From contig DCLG01000084.1 of NCBI GenBank assembly GCA_002320935.1, forward strand, positions 84,106 through 89,362: a DNA stretch of 5,257 nucleotides, given 5' to 3'. The stretch comes from Pedobacter sp. UBA1654. Lineage in GTDB: Bacteria; Bacteroidota; Bacteroidia; Sphingobacteriales; Sphingobacteriaceae. The translations under genes and the position numbers were made by a program. Of the stretch, positions 1-5,257 are shown piece after piece (position 1 is the stretch's first letter; every line of letters begins with the position of its first letter). The notes under the pieces are model-generated. The model did no database searches, was not told the origin of the DNA, and worked only from the letters and a program-made list of their open reading frames with translations.

Positions 1-2230
1 GGCGCTGTGCTGTTTCGTTATAAATAATGGTAAGTGCAGGGTTTTTATAGAAATCCGCTTTATTGATCTCATCACAGTTGTGTTTGGAAACATCCAGCGG
101 TAAACGGAAGAAAAAGGTCGACCCTTTACCCTCTTCACTTTCTATCCAGAAACTTCCCTGATGGCGCTTAAGGATTTCCGAAGAAATGTACAAGCCTAAT
201 CCTAAGCCTTCAAACTGCATGGAAGAATTGTCAACACGATAGTACCGGTCGAACAAGCGGTTGAAATCCCTGCTGGGAATTCCAATTCCGAAATCCTGAA
301 CGGATACCAGAATGTTGCCCATCTCTATTCGATAATCGACAATCACCTGATCTGCTTCCGGTGAGTACTTTATGGCATTGGATAGAAAATTTTGAACCAC
401 TTGTTCCAGGCGAAATTGATCTCCGACATAGGGAATCTCTTCCTGACCCTTCAAAATGATCCGGTGTGTGGAACTGGTTTGCTGAATGGTGTCGATGCTA
501 TTGAGCAGCAGATTCCTGAAATTCAACGGCTGCATGTTATAAACCATTTTGCCAGCATTGATCTTGGTAACATCGAGCAGATCGTTTATGAGCCATTCTA
601 ATTTCTCGATGTGTTCGGCGGATTTATTTGAGAAATAATGCACCTTATTGGTGTCCATTGTTTTTGAGATCAGTTGATTGAATGCCTTTATGCTGGTCAA
701 GGGCGTTTTTAGTTCGTGGCTGGCAATGGATAAAAACTCGTCTTTCTTCTGTTCATTGGCTTTTTGGAGTTCAATGTTGGTGTTGGTGCCGATCCAGAAT
801 TTGATTTCTTCACTTTCAATAATTGGCACAGCTTTCGCCATGTGCCAGTAGTACTTACCGTCTCTTAGTTTAATCCGGTACTCTGCAGCCATAGGCGTTG
901 AAGTTTGTAGCGCAATTGTCCATTGTTCAATTGCACTTAAGAGGTCGTCTGGATGGATGTATTGCCGCCAACCTTGTTGGATGAGTTGGTCCATATCATG
1001 ACCAAGTTCTTCGCACATCACCTGATTTATATAATTTAGGGTACCATTAGCCAGGGAAGTCCATACTTGCTGCGGTATGGCATTAAACATGAATTTGAGT
1101 GTTGATTCACTTTCCTGAAGTACTTTCTTCGAATTTGAAAGTGCATCATTTGTAGCTGCAAGCTCTTCGTTTGATGAGGCAAGCTCTTCATTGATTGCAG
1201 TGAGCTCCTCGGTAAGGTACTGTTCCCGTATTCTGGCGAGACTTCGTTCCGTTACATCATCTGCGTGTACCAGAATACCTTCAACTTCTTTTTTGGAGTT
1301 GAACAAAGGGGTGTATGAAAAATCCAGATATACCGTTTTTTTTAGGTCATTGCTTGAGATATCTAGCCGGGCATCCCGTTCAACGTAAGACATTCCGGTG
1401 CTATAAACTTGTTTCAATAGCGTTGGAAAAATCTGGCTTTTCAGCTCTGGTAAGAAATCCATGAGGTTTTTGCCGAGGATACTTCTGTCTTTACCCCAGA
1501 TTCTCAGCATGCCTTCATTTACATCCTCCAGCAAAAAGTCTTTTCCTTTAAGGATACAAATCCCTGCCGGCAGGTTTTCAATAATGCTGCTTAGGCGTTT
1601 CCTTTCTTCCTGAATGGTGCCAAGGGATTTTTGCAACTCCAGCGTTCGATCCCGAACCCTGCGCTCAAGTCTTTCATTTGCACTCCTAAGGCTCTCCTGA
1701 CTTTCGTTTAGCGCTTCAACAGTAATGGTTAGTTCTTCATTGCTGGCCGATAGTTCTTCATTGGTCGCGTCAAGTTCCTCTGAGAGGTTTTGCTGTTTAA
1801 AGTAGTTTTCTCGGGCACTTTGTTGCATACTGGAAGGTGCAACTGGCAGGCTTATGAGGTTAACCAGCAAATAGACGATTTCACTTTCTTTGTTTTTCAC
1901 CGGAAAGATCTCTACCTGTAGCCAGTTCTGCGCTTCAAGTTCTTCATATGCATCCGGTTCATCGCTTGACAAATAAAGTACTACCATTTCCGCTGTGTGC
2001 ACTGCGGCTTCCAAGGATGATTTTAATGCCTCTGGTGTATGATTGTCGCGGTACTTCGTTTCAATGAAATGCTGCAGACTAAAGGGAGGAATGATGCCGC
2101 CTTGGAGCAATAGTCCTGCGGCAGAATTGTAGCTGATTATGGTGAATGCCGGTGCATCCGGACGGAGGATAATACGTGGATACGGGGCATGTAGCGCTGC
2201 CTGAAATAAAGGGTCGTCAATCAAAGTCAT
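1..2230 (-). CDS. Multi-PAS sensor histidine kinase (C-terminal end cut by window edge)
   Basis: Cytoplasmic sensor kinase expected to autophosphorylate a histidine and pass the phosphate to an unseen response regulator. 743 codons are open and no stop is reached before the window edge. The ATG at 2230 is the earliest possible start, because an in-frame TAA directly precedes it (2231-2233). Domains by residue: degenerate PAS-like domain about 8-135; leucine-heptad helix about 145-200; PAS about 214-328, ending in DDVTER; second leucine-heptad helix about 336-378; PAS_3-type domain about 378-485 with EYRIKLRDGKYYWH; HisKA with SHELKTP, phosphoacceptor His505 and an E506-L-K-T509 motif of the ExxT phosphatase type; HATPase with N-box NFLSNAIKYS (Asn614/618), G1 DFGIGIP (646-652), F-box RLFDRYYR, G2 GLGLGLYIS, and GKGSTFFFRLPL near 700-712. 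The roughly 30 residues after that show no receiver-domain signature. No signal peptide or transmembrane segment is seen, so the protein is probably soluble. Ligand unknown. There is no obvious Shine-Dalgarno sequence, as is usual in Bacteroidota. Confidence 0.96.
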   Translation of the reverse strand, partial: MTLIDDPLFQAALHAPYPRIILRPDAPAFTIISYNSAAGLLLQGGIIPPFSLQHFIETKYRDNHTPEALKSSLEAAVHTAEMVVLYLSSDEPDAYEELEAQNWLQVEIFPVKNKESEIVYLLVNLISLPVAPSSMQQSARENYFKQQNLSEELDATNEELSASNEELTITVEALNESQESLRSANERLERRVRDRTLELQKSLGTIQEERKRLSSIIENLPAGICILKGKDFLLEDVNEGMLRIWGKDRSILGKNLMDFLPELKSQIFPTLLKQVYSTGMSYVERDARLDISSNDLKKTVYLDFSYTPLFNSKKEVEGILVHADDVTERSLARIREQYLTEELTAINEELASSNEELAATNDALSNSKKVLQESESTLKFMFNAIPQQVWTSLANGTLNYINQVMCEELGHDMDQLIQQGWRQYIHPDDLLSAIEQWTIALQTSTPMAAEYRIKLRDGKYYWHMAKAVPIIESEEIKFWIGTNTNIELQKANEQKKDEFLSIASHELKTPLTSIKAFNQLISKTMDTNKVHYFSNKSAEHIEKLEWLINDLLDVTKINAGKMVYNMQPLNFRNLLLNSIDTIQQTSSTHRIILKGQEEIPYVGDQFRLEQVVQNFLSNAIKYSPEADQVIVDYRIEMGNILVSVQDFGIGIPSRDFNRLFDRYYRVDNSSMQFEGLGLGLYISSEILKRHQGSFWIESEEGKGSTFFFRLPLDVSKHNCDEINKADFYKNPALTIIYNETAQR
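1097..1204 (-). repeat. Leucine-heptad signalling helix, copy 2 (within the kinase gene)
   Basis: Encodes residues 343-378 of the left kinase. Leucines fall at 343, 350, 357, 364, 371 and 378, again six consecutive heptads, exactly 190 residues after those of copy 1. The core INEELASSNEELAAT closely resembles copy 1. It joins the second PAS domain to the PAS_3-type domain. The matching register and spacing suggest an internal duplication of a helix-plus-PAS module, although the PAS domains themselves have diverged. Confidence 0.7.
1667..1774 (-). repeat. Leucine-heptad signalling helix, copy 1 (within the kinase gene)
   Basis: Encodes residues 153-188 of the left kinase. Leucines fall at 153, 160, 167, 174, 181 and 188, an unbroken run of six heptads. 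The first part is a seven-residue tandem unit of the form N-E-E-L-x-x-S/T. This predicts a parallel coiled coil linking the first PAS-like domain to the second PAS domain, the usual route for signal transmission in dimeric kinases. It matches copy 2 at 14 of 21 residues over the core (150-170 against 340-360). Confidence 0.7.
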
Positions 2231-2290
2231 TTAAACAGCTGGGATTTGCATATTAGCAATGTCGTTAACAAAACTGAAGCCATAATTAGG

Positions 2291-2310
2291 TGTACTATTT
2301 AAATTGTACA
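2291..2310. promoter_or_regulatory. 20-bp near-palindrome upstream of the kinase gene, possible operator
   Basis: TGTAC-(N10)-GTACA with an ATTTAAAT centre: 18 of 20 positions are self-complementary, and only the pair at positions 6 and 15 breaks the symmetry. It lies 60 bp before the kinase start, in the 117-bp gap after the bestrophin stop. Two-fold symmetry of this size fits a homodimeric DNA-binding protein. It has no T-tract and an AT-only core, so it is a poor terminator. I see no convincing Bacteroidota promoter match (TAnnTTTG) in the rest of this gap. The binding protein is unknown, and AT-rich palindromes can arise by chance. Confidence 0.4.
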
Positions 2311-2347
2311 TGCTGTGTTCTATTGTGAAATGATGAGCAGGGTTTTC

Positions 2348-3265
2348 CTAATCAAGGTTATAATCTTTATGATTGGGCGTTGGCAGCAATGTATGTCCCT
2401 GCATTTCAAGCAGGGTGTTTTCGATCATGTTACAAAGTGCATTAAGTGCAAGGTCATTAGGTTCCAGTCCGAAAGGATCTTCCAGTTCATCGGCCACCGC
2501 CTCCAGCGCTACGAATGTATAAGCGATAAAAGTGACGATCACAGGCATCATCCAGCCGAGGCTGTCCACAAATCCAAATGGCAGTAAAAAGCAGTAAAAG
2601 TACACAGTTCTATGAAGCAGGACTTTATAAGTATACGGTATAGGGGTGCTGGCAATACGTTCGCAGCCACCAATTATGTTGGAGAGTTCGTTTAAATTTT
2701 GATCAAAATTGGCAGCAAGGATGGCTTCGATCCTACCACTTTCCCGGGTCGCTTTAAGCCACTTTCCCATTTCAAGGATGAGCATGTTTGGTATGTAGCG
2801 GGCTGCTTTGAACTTTTCCGCTTCTGTGGGGCCAAGGAGTCGCCCGAGGTCCGCACTTGCATCTGTGTGGCGCAGCTGGTGGTTACAGCACCAGGTAAAT
2901 GCAATCAGCAAGTTCACGAATCTGTTAAGTTCCTGGCTGTCGGCGCTTAGTCCGCTGAATGTTTGTGCTTGCCTTGTTAGAGACCTGGTGGTATTTAACA
3001 GAGAACCCCAGAGCTTGCGTGCTTCCCAGAAACGATCAAAGCTCACATTGTTGCGAAATCCAAGGAAGATTGCCAGCGCAATACCAAACAGTGTGAATGG
3101 GGCGGGATTGAGCTGGATCTTGTAATCGAAGACTGACCCGTTGAAGTATACGACAATAACGCTAAGTAGAAACAGCAAAAATAGGCGGTAGAGCAGTCGG
3201 GGCAGCACAGATCCACGCCAGATAAAGAGCATCCTGAACCAGTTTTCTTGTTTTCTGAGGATCAT
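2348..3265 (-). CDS. Bestrophin-family ion channel subunit (YneE/KpBest-like)
   Basis: Inner-membrane protein of 305 residues, near the usual size of bacterial bestrophins, which assemble as pentameric channels. The Klebsiella homologue KpBest conducts monovalent cations, whereas animal bestrophins conduct chloride. Likely membrane helices: about 24-41, 56-70, 221-238 and 239-256. Family blocks seen: GIALAIFLGFRNN (61-73), then DRFWEARKLWGSL; DQNLNELSNIIGGCERI (188-204), then TPIPYTYKVLLHR (207-219); and DELEDPFG (259-266), the acidic stretch corresponding to the calcium-clasp region of animal bestrophins. With the start at 3265, Ile62, Ile66 and Phe70 take the same numbers as the KpBest neck residues, as I recall them. 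A longer frame with an ATG at 3346 exists, but its extra 27 residues would leave only 4 bp to the divergent gene's start. The kinase gene follows 117 bp downstream on the same strand. Physiological role in this organism unknown. Confidence 0.93.
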   Translation of the reverse strand: MILRKQENWFRMLFIWRGSVLPRLLYRLFLLFLLSVIVVYFNGSVFDYKIQLNPAPFTLFGIALAIFLGFRNNVSFDRFWEARKLWGSLLNTTRSLTRQAQTFSGLSADSQELNRFVNLLIAFTWCCNHQLRHTDASADLGRLLGPTEAEKFKAARYIPNMLILEMGKWLKATRESGRIEAILAANFDQNLNELSNIIGGCERIASTPIPYTYKVLLHRTVYFYCFLLPFGFVDSLGWMMPVIVTFIAYTFVALEAVADELEDPFGLEPNDLALNALCNMIENTLLEMQGHTLLPTPNHKDYNLD

Positions 3266-3350
3266 AAAAAATGAAATTGCTTTTGGCACAGCGCGCTTGG
3301 TGGCATAGGCTTTGTGAATAAATGAGAAACAAACACCTAACCACAATCCT
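3266..3350. promoter_or_regulatory. Divergent intergenic region between the bestrophin and barrel genes
   Basis: This 85-bp stretch must hold the start signals of both genes if the shorter bestrophin start is right. For the plus-strand gene there is a candidate Bacteroidota-type promoter: TTTG at 3282-3285, a 20-bp spacer, then TAggcTTTG at 3306-3314. The latter departs from the TAnnTTTG consensus by one extra base. That would put transcription start about 30 bp before the ATG at 3351. No clear match was found for the minus strand, and neither start codon has a Shine-Dalgarno sequence. Confidence 0.4.
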
Positions 3351-3929
3351 ATGAAAAAGTTTTTCTTAACATTGCTTGCTGTTGCAGGCTTCGCCGGGTT
3401 AACTGCCCAGGCACAAATTCAAAAAGGTAACGTCATGGTCGGCGGTAACTTCAGTAACCTCAGCTTTGGGCTTGATAGACCCAATCACTTCCAGTTTGAT
3501 GTGACACCAAAAGTTGGATGGTTTGTACAGGACAACATTGCGCTGGGTGCATATGTTGACTTCGGACTACAAACTGCAAAAAACGCGGGTACCTCAATTA
3601 ACTATGGTATTGGGCCATTTGCACGTTATTATTCAGGTTCTGATGTTGAAGTGTTGAACCACGGAAGAATTTTTGGTGAGGTTGCTGCCGGTATCGGTGG
3701 GTTAAACCCTGCTGTTGGTGGCAATACCAATGGTTTCGATTTCAGTTTCGGTCCGGGCTTTGCATACTTCATCACGCCGAACATTGGTTTGGAAACGTTG
3801 TTGAAGTATAATGGACTTACCGGCTTTGGAAATGATGGTTACCAGCACAAGCTTAACTTGTCTTTCGGACTTCAGATTTATCTTCCAGGCAGAAGCACTG
3901 CATCGAAAGTATCTCGTGATGTAAGATAG
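3351..3929 (+). CDS. Secreted outer-membrane beta-barrel protein
   Basis: A 192-residue protein, about 171 after processing. Residues 1-21 form a Sec signal peptide: MKK, a hydrophobic core FFLTLLAVAGFAGL, and AQA before a predicted cut at Ala21/Gln22. There is no lipobox cysteine. The mature part alternates polar and hydrophobic or aromatic residues in short strands with Gly- and Asn-rich turns (for example VGWFVQDNIALGAYVDFG, INYGIGPFARYYSG, FSFGPGFAYFITPNIGLETL and KLNLSFGLQIYL). This is consistent with a small barrel of about eight strands, of the 'outer membrane protein beta-barrel' type widespread in Bacteroidota. The units WFVQDNIALGAY and YFITPNIGLETL look like repeated hairpins. Oddly, the last barrel-like strand is followed by a polar, basic tail of 14 residues (179-192) rather than ending in an aromatic residue. 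A strong terminator follows 17 bp after the stop, so the gene is probably monocistronic. Cargo or specific function cannot be read from the sequence. Confidence 0.88.
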   Translation: MKKFFLTLLAVAGFAGLTAQAQIQKGNVMVGGNFSNLSFGLDRPNHFQFDVTPKVGWFVQDNIALGAYVDFGLQTAKNAGTSINYGIGPFARYYSGSDVEVLNHGRIFGEVAAGIGGLNPAVGGNTNGFDFSFGPGFAYFITPNIGLETLLKYNGLTGFGNDGYQHKLNLSFGLQIYLPGRSTASKVSRDVR

Positions 3930-3946
3930 TCTAAACCAACATGTAG

Positions 3947-3989
3947 AAAGCCGGTTTGTTAGCAGTACGCAGCAAACCGGCTTTTTTTT
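3947..3989 (+). terminator. Intrinsic transcription terminator of the barrel gene
   Basis: A perfect 12-bp stem, AAAGCCGGTTTG (3947-3958) pairing with CAAACCGGCTTT (3973-3984), encloses a 14-base loop. The descending arm runs into eight consecutive T (3982-3989). This is the classic rho-independent layout for plus-strand transcription. The opposite direction lacks a comparable T-run, so it is probably not bidirectional. It separates the barrel gene from the sensor gene starting at 4052. Confidence 0.93.
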
Positions 3990-4051
3990 GTCCAATGGCA
4001 TGGAAAAACATGAATTCTTTATAACTTGATTCACTAAACCAGATAACCTGT

Positions 4052-5257
4052 ATGCCTGTTGAACATACTCTAAATACTTACAAATCATCTACCACTCCTT
4101 GCCTCTTTTTACTTCCCGATTCACCTAAGTTTACTGTTGTCGATGCGAACGATGCTTACCTGGAGACATTTCGGAAGAAACTTAATCAGGTGATTGGGGT
4201 GAAGATGTTCGACATTTTCCCGGAAGACAGCGGGGAGGAGGGACAAAAGCGGGTAAAAGCGTTCCGCGCTGCGCTGGAGAATGCCTTTCGTTTAAAGAAG
4301 CCAAGCAAAATACGCCTGCAACGCTATGACCTTGCCCTTGAAGAAGGATCTCCGATACAGACAAAGTTCTGGAATACTGATACGGTGCCGATCCTGGATG
4401 CTAATGGTAAGGTTCTGTATCTGGTACATTCGGTGGTGGATGTTACAGATTTTGTAACGCAGCAGTTTGCCGGCAATCAACAAAAAGCAACAATCCAGGA
4501 TAGTTTCGCTCATCCCTTATTCAACGACTATCCGGAGGCTATGGCGACACTTGATCTTTATGGGAACTTTCTGGATGTAAACAAGAATTTCGAAGATTTA
4601 AGTGCATACCGGCGAGAAGATCTGCTGGTCATGTCGATTATTCCTTTAATCTTGCAGGCCGACTTTCAATCAGTCTTCGAAGCCTTTCAGCGTTCTATTA
4701 AAGGGGAGATCCAGAATTTAGAGAGCAGGCTGGTAAATGCTTCCGGCATATCTTTGATACTGAATTTAACCTTTATCCCCATCATCATCAACAATGAGGT
4801 GCTTGGGGTATATATGATTACCAAAGATCTCACAAAGCTGCGGGAAGCGGAAGAAAAGGCGAAAACCTACCAGCAACATCTCGTGGCCATGATGGAGAGC
4901 ATCACTGATGGGTTCTTTGCGATCAATCAAGATTGGATCGTTACCTACTGGAACAAGGAGGCTGAGCGCATACTCAACAAAACGCGCAATGAAATCTTAG
5001 GGCGGCAAGTCTCCGATATTTATCCGGAAGCTGCTGAGCTTAAGTTTAGCTCTGAATGTAAACGGGCAATGGAAAATAAAGAATCGGTTCGGTTTGACGA
5101 ATACCTACCTTCAGTGGGTATATGGTTGGAGGTAACCGCATATCCAAGCAGTGACGGGTTAAGTGTATATTTCAGAGATGTTTCCACCCGAATCAAAGCA
5201 GAACGGGAATTACAGGAAGCTAAGGAGCGTTACCAGCAGCTGTTCGACTTCAGTCCT
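4052..5257 (+). CDS. Multi-PAS sensor protein, probable histidine kinase (N-terminal part only)
   Basis: 402 codons are open to the window edge with no stop. The ATG at 4052 is the first in this frame after an in-frame TAA at 4022-4024; no Shine-Dalgarno sequence is visible. Domains by residue: N-terminal PAS-like domain about 16-133, opening with PCLFLLPDSPKFTVVDAND; second PAS about 155-258, including ATLDLYGNFLDVNKNFEDLSAYRREDLL; charged linker DLTKLREAEEKA from 259; third PAS about 280-377, with the typical ITDGFFAINQDWIVTYWNKEAERIL and ending FRDVSTR; linker helix about 378-393; and the start of a fourth PAS at YQQLFDFSP (394-402). No transmembrane segment or signal peptide is seen, so it is probably cytoplasmic. 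The output domain lies outside the window. A histidine kinase is the most likely, by analogy with Bacteroidota proteins of this layout and with the left kinase, but this is inference. No clear promoter was found in the 62 bp between the terminator and the start. Confidence 0.9.
   Translation, partial: MPVEHTLNTYKSSTTPCLFLLPDSPKFTVVDANDAYLETFRKKLNQVIGVKMFDIFPEDSGEEGQKRVKAFRAALENAFRLKKPSKIRLQRYDLALEEGSPIQTKFWNTDTVPILDANGKVLYLVHSVVDVTDFVTQQFAGNQQKATIQDSFAHPLFNDYPEAMATLDLYGNFLDVNKNFEDLSAYRREDLLVMSIIPLILQADFQSVFEAFQRSIKGEIQNLESRLVNASGISLILNLTFIPIIINNEVLGVYMITKDLTKLREAEEKAKTYQQHLVAMMESITDGFFAINQDWIVTYWNKEAERILNKTRNEILGRQVSDIYPEAAELKFSSECKRAMENKESVRFDEYLPSVGIWLEVTAYPSSDGLSVYFRDVSTRIKAERELQEAKERYQQLFDFSP

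Noticed and set aside
1..120. Possible receiver domain at the C-terminus of the left kinase (hybrid kinase)
   Set aside because: The roughly 30 residues after the ATPase domain show no receiver start pattern (hydrophobic strand then acidic pair); the gene more likely ends shortly beyond the edge, though the window cannot settle it.
392..1388. Short plus-strand open frames (69 and 65 codons) opposite the left kinase
   Set aside because: Antisense to the HisKA/HATPase and PAS coding regions, whose motifs are clear on the minus strand.
1097..1774. Repeated antisense CTCTTC/TTCTTCATT stretches as a DNA-level repeat array or CRISPR
   Set aside because: The repetition comes from NEEL codons in the coiled coils; units are seven codons, diverged at synonymous sites, and lie inside an intact reading frame.
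2315..3125. Plus-strand open frames of about 83-105 codons opposite the bestrophin gene
   Set aside because: They lie antisense to a well-supported family gene, have no recognisable domains and no start context; they are shadows of the bestrophin codon pattern.
3990..4051. TATAAC-like and TAACTTG sequences before the right sensor gene as a promoter
   Set aside because: No -33/-35 element sits at an acceptable distance and the -7 match is incomplete, so I do not call a promoter.
3702..4088. Minus-strand open frame of 128 codons opposite the barrel gene
   Set aside because: It runs through the intrinsic terminator and antisense to a clear signal-peptide/barrel gene, and the translation has no domain signature.
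4182..4513. Two short minus-strand open frames opposite the right sensor gene
   Set aside because: Antisense to a continuous 402-codon PAS protein; no motifs and no start context.

Overview
The window looks like chromosomal DNA from a member of the Bacteroidota. This is inferred from three things: start codons without Shine-Dalgarno sequences, a secreted beta-barrel protein of the type common in that phylum, and multi-PAS sensor proteins whose opening domain (P-D-[A/S]-P-x-F-T) resembles those of Cytophagales, Sphingobacteriales and Chitinophagales. Base composition is moderate and even, and I see no transposase, integrase, tRNA, rRNA or CRISPR array.

Layout: (1) minus strand, 2230 down to beyond base 1: a soluble PAS-PAS-PAS histidine kinase with all catalytic boxes, missing only its extreme C-terminus. 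(2) A 117-bp gap with a 20-bp near-palindrome. (3) Minus strand, 3265 to 2348: a bestrophin-family (YneE/KpBest-like) pentameric ion channel subunit. (4) An 85-bp divergent intergenic region. (5) Plus strand, 3351 to 3929: a small secreted outer-membrane beta-barrel protein, followed by a strong intrinsic terminator at 3947-3989. (6) Plus strand, 4052 to beyond the right edge: the N-terminal 402 residues of a second multi-PAS sensor protein, probably also a histidine kinase.

The bestrophin and the left kinase lie on one strand with no clear terminator between them and may be co-transcribed. The barrel gene is probably monocistronic. The two sensor proteins share a related N-terminal PAS-like domain, so they are probably paralogues, and neither shows a membrane segment. 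No response regulator is visible, so both are orphan sensors as far as this window shows. A functional link between the sensors and the channel or barrel is only a neighbourhood guess. I did not find a clearly new biological system. The most notable points are the duplicated leucine-heptad signalling helices in the left kinase, the paralogous sensors on either side, the palindrome, and the conserved pore residues that fix the bestrophin start.
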